Of a DNA stretch of 60,389 bases, positions 1 to 7,004 are shown piece after piece (within the stretch, counting starts at the first letter, position 1; each line of letters opens with the position of its first letter). The notes beneath the pieces were generated by a model that worked only from the letters and a program-made list of their open reading frames with translations, was not told the origin of the DNA and searched no databases. A program made the translations under genes and the position numbers. Source of the DNA: Tritrichomonas foetus (Eukaryota > Parabasalia > Tritrichomonadida > Tritrichomonadidae); the NCBI GenBank assembly GCA_001839685.1, contig MLAK01000590.1, positions 35,915-96,303 of the forward strand, in the 5' to 3' direction.

Positions 1-630
1 GGCCTTCATAATAAATTAAGATTCTTTTTCTTGTTCTTGCTCAAAGAAGATTTATCTCATCAAGAAAAAGTTATACAGTGGATAAATGTGTCACATCACC
101 TCATGGGAAAGCATCAAAAGTGTCTTCATGAGGCCAAAATGTATCCAATCTGGAAAGATGGATTTCACAAGGAAAATATTCTGATTTTGAAATTATTTTT
201 AAATTCAACTGCCAAATTACTTTTAAAATGTAATGATTCGGTGTCTACACAAATGTGTGAATCTTTTCATGCCATAAAATGCCATTTTGCGAATAAAAAT
301 ACAAAATGGTCAGAATCATGGAGGATGCGAATTTCCTCGGCCATTTTGTCAATCAATGAGCCAAATTGGAAATTTGTTTTATACCAAAAACTCGGCCTCC
401 CCTCAATGCCGCGACAAATTTCACAAATTCTTCACCAGATCGATGCAGAAAAAGATCGTAACAAAACCAAACGAAGAGATCCCGAATATCTCAAGAAGGT
501 TAAAGACTATAGAATTGAAAAAAGAGCTAAAATTAAAAAGAAAATCGAAGAATCAGAAATCGAGTATAAACCATTGGAAAAAGTTAAAAAGAGAAGAATG
601 AGACGACTAAAAAAATGCCAAAAAAGTTGA
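1..630 (+). CDS. Transposase-like protein, C-terminal fragment (cut by window edge)
   Basis: The reading frame is open from base 1 to the TGA at 628-630. The first possible initiator is only a TTG at 31, so the gene almost certainly begins before the window. The visible ~209 residues contain HHLMGKHQKC, a His/Cys cluster, followed about 60 residues later by the STQMCESFHAIKCH block. A Cys/His motif followed by T-Q-x-x-E-S-F-H is typical of the C-terminal part of eukaryotic DDE/RNase H-fold transposases (Kolobok- or Mutator-like). The last ~70 residues are a Lys/Arg/Glu-rich helical tail. The protein could instead belong to an unrelated expanded family with a similar zinc-ribbon. No terminal repeats are visible on the right side. 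The repeat-element assignment is inference; that this is a partial gene is directly seen. Confidence 0.55.
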   Translation, partial: GLHNKLRFFFLFLLKEDLSHQEKVIQWINVSHHLMGKHQKCLHEAKMYPIWKDGFHKENILILKLFLNSTAKLLLKCNDSVSTQMCESFHAIKCHFANKNTKWSESWRMRISSAILSINEPNWKFVLYQKLGLPSMPRQISQILHQIDAEKDRNKTKRRDPEYLKKVKDYRIEKRAKIKKKIEESEIEYKPLEKVKKRRMRRLKKCQKS

Positions 631-824
631 CAATTCACAAATACTTTCAGAGATTAGGTTTTACTGGAGAGGAGGTTGATGATATTGATGATGAAGACTA
701 TATTCCCGTTTCGGATGAGAGTGAATATGATTATGAAATTTCAGAGGATTCCTCAATTAGTCAGAGTGAAAGTGATTTTTCATCAGAGTGGACTCCAGAA
801 ACAGAGGATCTAATAGATGCATGA
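615..824 (+). CDS. Small acidic ORF overlapping the 3' end of the transposase-like gene
   Basis: A 69-residue ATG-initiated ORF overlaps the last 16 bases of the preceding gene in a different frame. It opens with MPKKLTIHKYFQRLGF and then becomes strongly acidic and serine-rich (DDIDDEDYIP, SEDSS, SESD). Basic tail followed by acidic tail would make sense as one protein, so this may be the true C-terminus of the upstream gene displaced by a one-base frameshift. It could also be a chance ORF. No family is recognised. Confidence 0.35.
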   Translation: MPKKLTIHKYFQRLGFTGEEVDDIDDEDYIPVSDESEYDYEISEDSSISQSESDFSSEWTPETEDLIDA

Positions 825-1538
825 AGTTACCAAATGATTTGAGATTTTATTAATAAATAATTGAAGTGATTCAACTTTTTTTTCGATCAAATTAATTAAT
901 AGTTTAAATTTTTTTTTTTCCAAGTTTATAGATCTGTTAGTTTCATAATTATGATCTATTATTGTTGCTCAAAGGAAAATCCGTAAAAACAAGAATATCA
1001 TGGAGAAATGATGAAAAAAATATGATGCGAACGATCATTTTTCATTCAAATTTGTGGAGCTCACCCTTAAAATATTAAGATATTTTTGTTTTTCTTCATA
1101 CAATCGAAACTTTGAGATTTTTCCATTTCTGGCGAGTCTTAGAAGGTATATAATAGAGAAATTTATTTGCTTGAGTTATCACATGATGATTTCATATAGC
1201 TTTTACTTAAATCATTTTTGTATCTCATCTGATGATGATTGAATTCCCTAAAATCATTATTCATTGACTTATCATCAATAGACAAAAGTATTTATGTTTT
1301 CAGTTATAACTTTTAATTTATATATTCAATGAATTTGAATTCAAAATATTGATTTATATCATATTATCAGTATAGTGAACATTTAGGGTCAAATGAAAGG
1401 TAAAAATAACGAAAAGTGTTCACTGTAAAACTAGTCCCAATTTCGACGCAAAAACATGATGTAATTTAATTTGATTTAAACTAAAAGCACATGATTTATT
1501 AACAAAAAACAGTTTTTCATAACAGGGATTGAAATGTA
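825..1538. other. Intergenic, no gene recognised
   Basis: This is AT-rich sequence between the left-edge gene and the 3' end of the EF-hand gene. It holds only a 62-codon ORF (1054-1242, +) with no recognisable features, and a short 8-bp inverted pair (1374-1381 and 1417-1424). Nothing functional can be supported. Confidence 0.6.
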
Positions 1539-2132
1539 TCATAACAAAAGGCAACATTTCGATGATCTCACAATCATTCCATCGTATGGATCGGTATCCT
1601 TTGGCAGAGTTTCACCAGAAAGAATTTTATAGAATTCCCAGTATTCGAGTTCTTTCTTGTTAGAGCCAAATTCTATTTGACATTTTTCTTGGAACTCTTC
1701 AGGTGAAAATGGCTCTTTTCCTATTTTCTGAACAGATGATTTAATTTCATCTATTTTAATCTTCCTCGAGCGGTCAACATCACATCCGCGAAACAAGAAT
1801 TTTGCCAGCCACTTGAAATCATTTCCTCGTAATGCAGCAAAGCATTGGCAGATTTCATCAATTGACAAATTATTGGAGCCGTTGATGTCCATTCCATCAT
1901 ATAAATATTTGAGCTGATATAAGCAAACGCGACCGTTTTCTGGAACTTCGCCTTCAATATTTTCTATCTTTTTCAGGCCCGTTGCGGCCTTCATGAATCC
2001 CAGAAACTCATCGAAATCTAATCCACCTTTTTTATCTTTGTCGTAAGTTTCAGCCAATTTACGAATCAGGAATTTTTCTTCATCACTGAGAGCTTGCGGC
2101 GTGTTATTATCATTATCCAGATCGTTGCTCAT
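1539..2132 (-). CDS. EF-hand calcium-binding protein with C-terminal CaaX-type lipidation motif
   Basis: This 197-residue protein has at least three EF-hand loops. Loop 1 (residues 31-42, DKDKKGGLDFDE) is fully canonical with Asp1, Asp3, Gly6 and Glu12. Loop 2 (82-93, DINGSNNLSIDE) and loop 3 (118-129, DVDRSRKIKIDE) keep the ligand positions but lack Gly6. A fourth (about 154-166) is degenerate. The overall spacing resembles calcineurin B/recoverin-like sensors. The protein ends in Cys-Cys-Leu-Leu-Leu, so the last four residues CLLL form a CaaX box predicted to be geranylgeranylated, with a neighbouring Cys that could be palmitoylated. There is no N-terminal myristoylation Gly. It starts at the ATG at 2132 and is divergent from the gene at 2374. 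Likely a membrane-attached Ca2+ sensor; partner unknown. Confidence 0.85.
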   Translation of the reverse strand: MSNDLDNDNNTPQALSDEEKFLIRKLAETYDKDKKGGLDFDEFLGFMKAATGLKKIENIEGEVPENGRVCLYQLKYLYDGMDINGSNNLSIDEICQCFAALRGNDFKWLAKFLFRGCDVDRSRKIKIDEIKSSVQKIGKEPFSPEEFQEKCQIEFGSNKKELEYWEFYKILSGETLPKDTDPYDGMIVRSSKCCLLL

Positions 2133-2176
2133 GAGTAGCTAAAATTGATCTCGTCTATAAACTAACGGAAGAAATT

Positions 2177-2184
2177 AACTTTTT
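2177..2184 (-). promoter_or_regulatory. AAAAAGTT motif upstream of EF-hand gene
   Basis: On the gene strand the octamer AAAAAGTT lies 45 bases before the ATG at 2132. The same octamer recurs at many other gene starts in this window and is a candidate core-promoter element. Function is inferred only from recurrence. Confidence 0.4.
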
Positions 2185-2278
2185 CAATACATAAATGGTA
2201 GGATTTCATTGAAATCATTTCAAAAAGTTTTCCACATAAAAATGATGTTTTTAAAAAGTGATTACTTTATACAAAAGT

Positions 2279-2287
2279 TTATCGGTA
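2279..2287. promoter_or_regulatory. TTATCGGTA motif in a divergent promoter
   Basis: TTATCGGTA lies between the divergent genes starting at 2132 (-) and 2374 (+). The same nonamer, on the other strand, occurs at 18388-18396 and 19935-19943, again upstream of start codons. It could be a transcription-factor site; the binding factor is unknown. Confidence 0.3.
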
Positions 2288-2373
2288 AAGTTTTCAATCG
2301 TTTTGATATTTTAATTTTCTGAGATTATTTGGTCACGTATAAAAATGATTATTTCACATTACTGTGAAAAGTG

Positions 2374-3129
2374 ATGGCAACATCATCGCCAGTTTCACCA
2401 GACCTCGCTGATTATGAAGCTCGAAGCGCACGTATGAAGAACCTCCTCATGTCAGGCAGCCGTCGCACGAACAAGAAAAAAGATAAGAAAGTTGATAACA
2501 ATAATCTTGAACACGTAAAATTCCAGAGAGAAGTTGATGCAGGCTATTACAAACCTACACCTGAAGAAGTTGATCAACTTGTTTTAATTCCTCATTTTGA
2601 AAATGTTCATTTTCATGATTTCGGGCTGGTCCTTCCACATACGCAGAAAAAGCCTTCTGAACTTAGGAAACATACGTGTGTACCCCCTGGCCTTACTAGA
2701 GAGCAGTATGAAGAAATCAGGGAAGCTGCTGCCCAGCGCGCCAAGGAAGTCTACTCGCAGGCCTTCCCGGAGACACGAGAAAGATCTCCAACGCTGAGAA
2801 GATTGGTCACCGATGAAAGTGCAGAAAATCTGCTATCTCTAGAAGCTGTTGATATAATTATACACGACGAATCTTACGAAGTTTTAAGGAGAGCTGTCGT
2901 TCAACTCTCAAAAGAAGTGGAAAGCATCGAAAACCAAAATAAGATTCTTTTGGCTCACTTACAGTTATTAGATAAGGCTCAGCAGATGCTTGACGTGACT
3001 GCAAAATGCTCAATTGAAGCAATCCAATGGGAAAAACAAAAAATACAAGAACACTATTACCGAAACCCAAATGCGTCAAAGAAACGCAGAAGTCACAGAA
3101 GGAAGCATCTCTATCACACCAGAAAATGA
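2374..3129 (+). CDS. Conserved-looking hypothetical protein, basic, with coiled coil
   Basis: The ATG at 2374 is chosen (a GTG precedes it directly), giving 251 residues. No family is recognised. The N-terminus (about residues 20-50) is Lys/Arg-rich. The middle has a HFENVHFHDFGLVLP stretch and a Pro-rich turn. Residues about 150-215 read as an amphipathic helix likely to be a coiled coil (EAVDIIIHDESYEVLRRAVV onward). The C-terminus is strongly basic (KKRRSHRRKH), resembling a nuclear or nucleic-acid-binding tail. The codon use and sustained open frame look like a genuine gene. It is followed by ~630 bases of non-coding sequence. Confidence 0.75.
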   Translation: MATSSPVSPDLADYEARSARMKNLLMSGSRRTNKKKDKKVDNNNLEHVKFQREVDAGYYKPTPEEVDQLVLIPHFENVHFHDFGLVLPHTQKKPSELRKHTCVPPGLTREQYEEIREAAAQRAKEVYSQAFPETRERSPTLRRLVTDESAENLLSLEAVDIIIHDESYEVLRRAVVQLSKEVESIENQNKILLAHLQLLDKAQQMLDVTAKCSIEAIQWEKQKIQEHYYRNPNASKKRRSHRRKHLYHTRK

Positions 3130-3755
3130 AGTTTGTTTTTTGTTTTCAAAAGAGGTGGGGGAATGTGGGGTGGGGATGTTTTTATGTTTTCTAAAATGTG
3201 TAAAAGTTTTTTATATATGCATATTATTATATTGTCATGTTATCATTGGAATGTCTAGTCTTGAAATTTCAGTGTGATTTTGGTGGATTCATGAATGAAC
3301 TTGCAAATGCGATTTTTCTTTCTTCTAAATTGATAATAAATTATTGATATCATTATGAAGGTACATGTGAATTCAATATTTCTTAGCAAATAATCCTCAT
3401 CTCATTCTCACTGGTTTTCAAAATCTGAAATCAAATCAGATTTTTTTAGGAATGAGAAAGCAGACTTCACAAATATTTTACTTTTTATCATTATTAATTC
3501 GATTCTTTGATACGAATAATTATTAATATTATGAAAATAGTGCGTGTTAGATATAGAATCTTATGATTCAACATGATATGATATCTATTTATTACATACT
3601 TTGTTGCACTTATGTAAATTTGCATTCAGGTGAATATCTGGCAATTGCTGATTATGATTCAAAAAAGAATAAAGATGATATGAAAGATTTTTTTCATTTC
3701 ATAAATATCTACTCAAAATAAAATAATATTAATAAAAAAAAAATGAAAGAATTTG
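3130..3755. other. Intergenic, no gene recognised
   Basis: AT-rich spacer between the 251-residue gene and the kinase. It contains short A/T runs and no ORF worth reporting. The last ~100 bases must contain the kinase promoter, but none of the recurring upstream motifs is present. Confidence 0.55.
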
Positions 3756-3785
3756 ATGATCCGATTTGATAATAGCTGTTGTTAA

Positions 3786-5069
3786 ATTGGAATTAACGAA
3801 CTTTATGACCTTTGTCATATTATTCAAAGATGTTGCAATTGTAAAAGCTATGATAGTGACCTTTCAATTGATGATTTTGATATTATATCGATTATTGGGT
3901 ATGGCCATTATGGAAAAGTACTTTTATGTCAAAGGAAAAGTACTACCTGTGATATTATAAATGAGCCAATAATAAAACATCATAAATCTTCTAAAAAATT
4001 GAAAAAATCAAAAAAGATTAAAGGTGATAATTGTTATGACACAAATCTAAGCGAAACTAGTAGCTTAAGCAGTATTAGTAGTACTAGTCGTGTTGATACT
4101 GCCAATAGTGATAGTCGACACAATATTCCCAATAGTCTTACCAATAATTGTAGCTCCAACGACAATGTTTTTGCATTAAAATCAATTTCAAAAAAGAAAA
4201 TTATGTATAATTGTTCAGCTGATCAAAACATTGCATTAAAAGAAATTGAAATTCTTGAAAAAATCGAGTTCCCTTTCATTGTGAAGTATTTGTTTTCGTT
4301 TGAAAATGATTCAAAAATTTTTATTGGTGAAGAATTTATTCCAGGTGGATCTTTATTTGATCGACTTACACAATCTTCAGCAATTCCATTGAATCAAGTT
4401 CAGTTATATATCGCTGAAATTACATTAGCACTTGAGTATTTACATAAAAAAGGAATAGTTTATCGTGATTTGAAACCAGAAAACGTTCTTCTTGATAGAG
4501 ATGGACATATCAAGCTTTCTGATTTTGGATTATCTAAAACAATTAGTAAAAAATGTCGTGGTGAAACATTTTGTGGTACAGCTGAATATATTGCCCCTGA
4601 AATTGTAAAACATCAACAATATGGAGTAGAGATTGATTGGTGGGAACTAGGAATTTTAACTTTTGAGTTACTTTTTGGAAAGGTTCCATTCGAGAATGAA
4701 AATCGATTGAGATTATATACATCAATTGTGAATGATCATCAAATCTATCCAGATAATGTACCTGATGAAATATCTTCTTTTATTAATATGCTTCTACAAA
4801 AAGATCCAATTAATCGTGGAAACTTTTGTGGCATTGTTTCACATCGATTTTTCAAAAATATTTCGTTTAATGATGTGCTAGAGAAAAAAATCGTCCCTGA
4901 ATTTATCCCATTAGAGAAAAATTATTCGAATAGTCCAATATATGATAAGTCTGTATCACCTGAAGCTGGAAAAGGACTTGCTTGTTCTGAACCTAATCAA
5001 AAAGTGCCATTAAATGCATTTTTCGATTTTTCAGAATCAAATGACTTATCACAGGGATACTCCTATTAA
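3786..5069 (+). CDS. AGC-type serine/threonine protein kinase with interrupted 5' end
   Basis: The frame is open from 3786 to 5069. Motifs in order: glycine loop GYGHYGKV (3897-3920), beta-3 lysine in FALKSISKK (codon 4179), catalytic loop YRDLKPEN, DFG, activation segment TFCGTAEYIAPE, DWWELGIL, and a C-tail with an FxxFS-like hydrophobic motif (FFDFS) near the end. YRDLKPEN, TFCGTAEY and the C-tail mark the AGC group (PKA/S6K/AKT-like). About 86 residues, mostly Ser/Thr/Asn-rich, separate the glycine loop from the lysine, where AGC kinases usually have about 15. There is no usable ATG before the glycine loop: an in-frame ATG at 3756 is followed after nine codons by TAA (3783-3785). The first in-frame ATG after that (4203) would remove the glycine loop and lysine. 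Pseudogene, sequencing error or non-standard start are all possible. Confidence 0.75.
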   Translation: MGINELYDLCHIIQRCCNCKSYDSDLSIDDFDIISIIGYGHYGKVLLCQRKSTTCDIINEPIIKHHKSSKKLKKSKKIKGDNCYDTNLSETSSLSSISSTSRVDTANSDSRHNIPNSLTNNCSSNDNVFALKSISKKKIMYNCSADQNIALKEIEILEKIEFPFIVKYLFSFENDSKIFIGEEFIPGGSLFDRLTQSSAIPLNQVQLYIAEITLALEYLHKKGIVYRDLKPENVLLDRDGHIKLSDFGLSKTISKKCRGETFCGTAEYIAPEIVKHQQYGVEIDWWELGILTFELLFGKVPFENENRLRLYTSIVNDHQIYPDNVPDEISSFINMLLQKDPINRGNFCGIVSHRFFKNISFNDVLEKKIVPEFIPLEKNYSNSPIYDKSVSPEAGKGLACSEPNQKVPLNAFFDFSESNDLSQGYSY

Positions 5070-5342
5070 AGCCTTTTTACAAGGCTATAATAATAATCAT
5101 GCAGATATAGTAAATTCGTAAAATATAGTATTTAATTGTACAACTTTATATTTTTATAGAGTTAGATTCATCATGAAAACTAACAAATTTGAAATCTGTG
5201 AAAAATTTAACGAAAAACCAAAAAGAATCCGAAACATAATCCAAGAAAATTATAATATAAATATCAGGAATTGTTCTGATAATAATAATAGTTTATCAAA
5301 TGGTAAAGCTATTACAATGTCAAAGTTAAGATTAATAGAAAA

Positions 5343-6242
5343 TCACGCAGCCATATCTTCGATTTCTTTTGTGATTTCAAATAGTCCTCCTCTCTTCAAG
5401 AACTTTTCAGAACTGAATCCAACATCATCAATGATATCTGAAAGTTCATTTTCAAGGAGGGAATACTTTCTCTCTTTACTTCCTGATGATGAATCCAAAA
5501 TGTATCCCTTTTCATCAACAAGTAAGTATGATGTGAGCATGTCATCATTGTTTTCATACACTGGCTCAATGTCACATTTTTCCTTGCAACGTAATTTCCA
5601 GTCGTCCCATTCTTGATCTGTAAGAAATCCTGTATAAGGTTCTCTTTCATCTTTGTCAACACCATTTTCATTTTCGATTTTTAGCACTCTGAAGACTTTC
5701 CATCGATCTGGTTGAAGTTCATTCATTAGTGAGAAAATTGAATCATCGTGTAAATTTTCCCGGCAGATTACAGTGTTCAACTTTAAATACTTGTTGTTAG
5801 CTTTGCACAAAGCAGCAACTCTTCTTACATGATTCAAATGAGAATCAAGCTTATCTGAAAATCTTGAATTGCGGCCAATCAAAAAGTTGATGGAATCATC
5901 TCCAGAGTCAACTGAAATGCCAATCATGTCGAGATCGTTTTTAACTTGATCAAATAGCTTGTTTGTAAATAGTGCTGAATTTGTGATGACTGATGTCTGA
6001 AGTCCTCGCGATTTGGCATAATGAATCAGATCTTTCGTATAGTTTGCAGCCATGAATGGCTCGCCTCCAGCAAAGTTTATTCGTTTAACTGAGGTTGTTC
6101 GTGCAATATTGTCTATAATATAATGCCATTGGTTTAAACTCAATGTTTCATCATCTTCAATGCCTCGATGAAAACAGAATTTGCAGTGATAGTTGCAGCA
6201 CCTAATGAAGTGCATATTGACGGTATACTTTTTGAGGCTCAT
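5343..6242 (-). CDS. Viperin-like radical SAM enzyme (putative ddhNTP synthase)
   Basis: Using the ATG at 6242 the protein is 299 residues; the longer open frame begins with a non-ATG codon. It carries the radical SAM cluster motif C16-NYH-C20-KF-C23 and the SAM-binding GGEP at 59-62. Beyond the generic fold, it has landmarks specific to viperin: VNMHFIRCCNYHCKFCFH at the N-terminus, ISVDSGDDSINFLIGR, RWKVFRVLKIENENG, SYLLVDEKGYI and the C-terminal KFLKRGG. Viperins convert CTP (other NTPs in some prokaryotic members) to the chain-terminating 3'-deoxy-3',4'-didehydro nucleotide, an antiviral product. The vertebrate N-terminal amphipathic helix is absent, so a soluble protein is predicted. No nucleotide kinase is adjacent. 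The gene converges on the kinase at 3786-5069. Family assignment is strong; substrate is inferred. Confidence 0.88.
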   Translation of the reverse strand: MSLKKYTVNMHFIRCCNYHCKFCFHRGIEDDETLSLNQWHYIIDNIARTTSVKRINFAGGEPFMAANYTKDLIHYAKSRGLQTSVITNSALFTNKLFDQVKNDLDMIGISVDSGDDSINFLIGRNSRFSDKLDSHLNHVRRVAALCKANNKYLKLNTVICRENLHDDSIFSLMNELQPDRWKVFRVLKIENENGVDKDEREPYTGFLTDQEWDDWKLRCKEKCDIEPVYENNDDMLTSYLLVDEKGYILDSSSGSKERKYSLLENELSDIIDDVGFSSEKFLKRGGLFEITKEIEDMAA

Positions 6243-7004
6243 GGAAAGAACAATCGTAATGAAGTGACCAGAAAAAAAAGTCTTTACAAAAGTAAAAATT
6301 TTACGTTTCAAGATATCACAAATTAAACCAATTCCAGTTTTTGCGCCAATAATTTCAATAGATTTTTAAATTGTCAATAGTTTTTTTTATAAATTTGAAA
6401 TAGGCAAGAAAATTTTGAATGATATCATATTTTATTGGCAGTTTATTTTTAAATCCCCGTATCTTCTTAATAATTTTTTCGATTCATAAAATTTTCATTG
6501 GAGTTGGAATATTTCATATTGGAATGTGAATAGATTAATTTATATACATGAATTAGAGAATATGTTGATCATCGATGAAATAATTTAATTTCGTATCTAT
6601 GATATTACTATTAATCAAGATAATTTCCAACATTATTTCTATTTATATATCATAATATCATACGAATATATTCCATTTTCATAAAAAAATAATATATATA
6701 ATTAAATATTCATGAATCACTATACTTAGAGAATTAACCAAATATGTAACCCACAAAAACTCATTCTCCAATTTATTTCAATATTAATTGCCAATTTTAT
6801 TTCGGACAAACAATAAACACGACTTTTTATTTAAAATATAAAACAAATTACTAACCAAAAGTCCTAAGAAATAATCAAAAGAGTCCTGTAATGCTTTTTC
6901 AAGCAAAAATAATCAAAAAAACATAAAAATCATTTTTTTAATAAACAAATTAACATTCAACAAAAATAAAGAATTGACAAACAAAGTAATACAAAAATTA
7001 ATCG
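6243..7004. other. Intergenic region upstream of the viperin-like gene
   Basis: This very AT-rich 762-base stretch lies between two minus-strand genes and so holds the viperin promoter and the 3' end of the B-box gene. No ORF and none of the recurring upstream octamers were found close to the ATG at 6242. Confidence 0.55.

Noticed and set aside
1054..1242. 62-codon ORF in the first long spacer
   Set aside because: No motif, AT-driven composition, not distinguishable from chance.
1374..1424. AGTGAACA/TGTTCACT inverted pair
   Set aside because: Only 8 bp with a 35-base loop; expected by chance in this composition.
3778..3829. Possible intron removing the TAA before the kinase
   Set aside because: There is a GT and a later AG, but no GTATTT/GTATGT-like donor and no CTAAY next to the acceptor as in the ARF-like gene.
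3766..3960. 64-codon ORF before the kinase
   Set aside because: Reads hydrophobic sequence in a different frame from the kinase glycine loop, which occupies the same bases.
5173..5616. 147-codon plus-strand ORF
   Set aside because: Its 3' half is antisense to the viperin-like gene, which has clear motifs; composition is low-complexity Ser/Asn.
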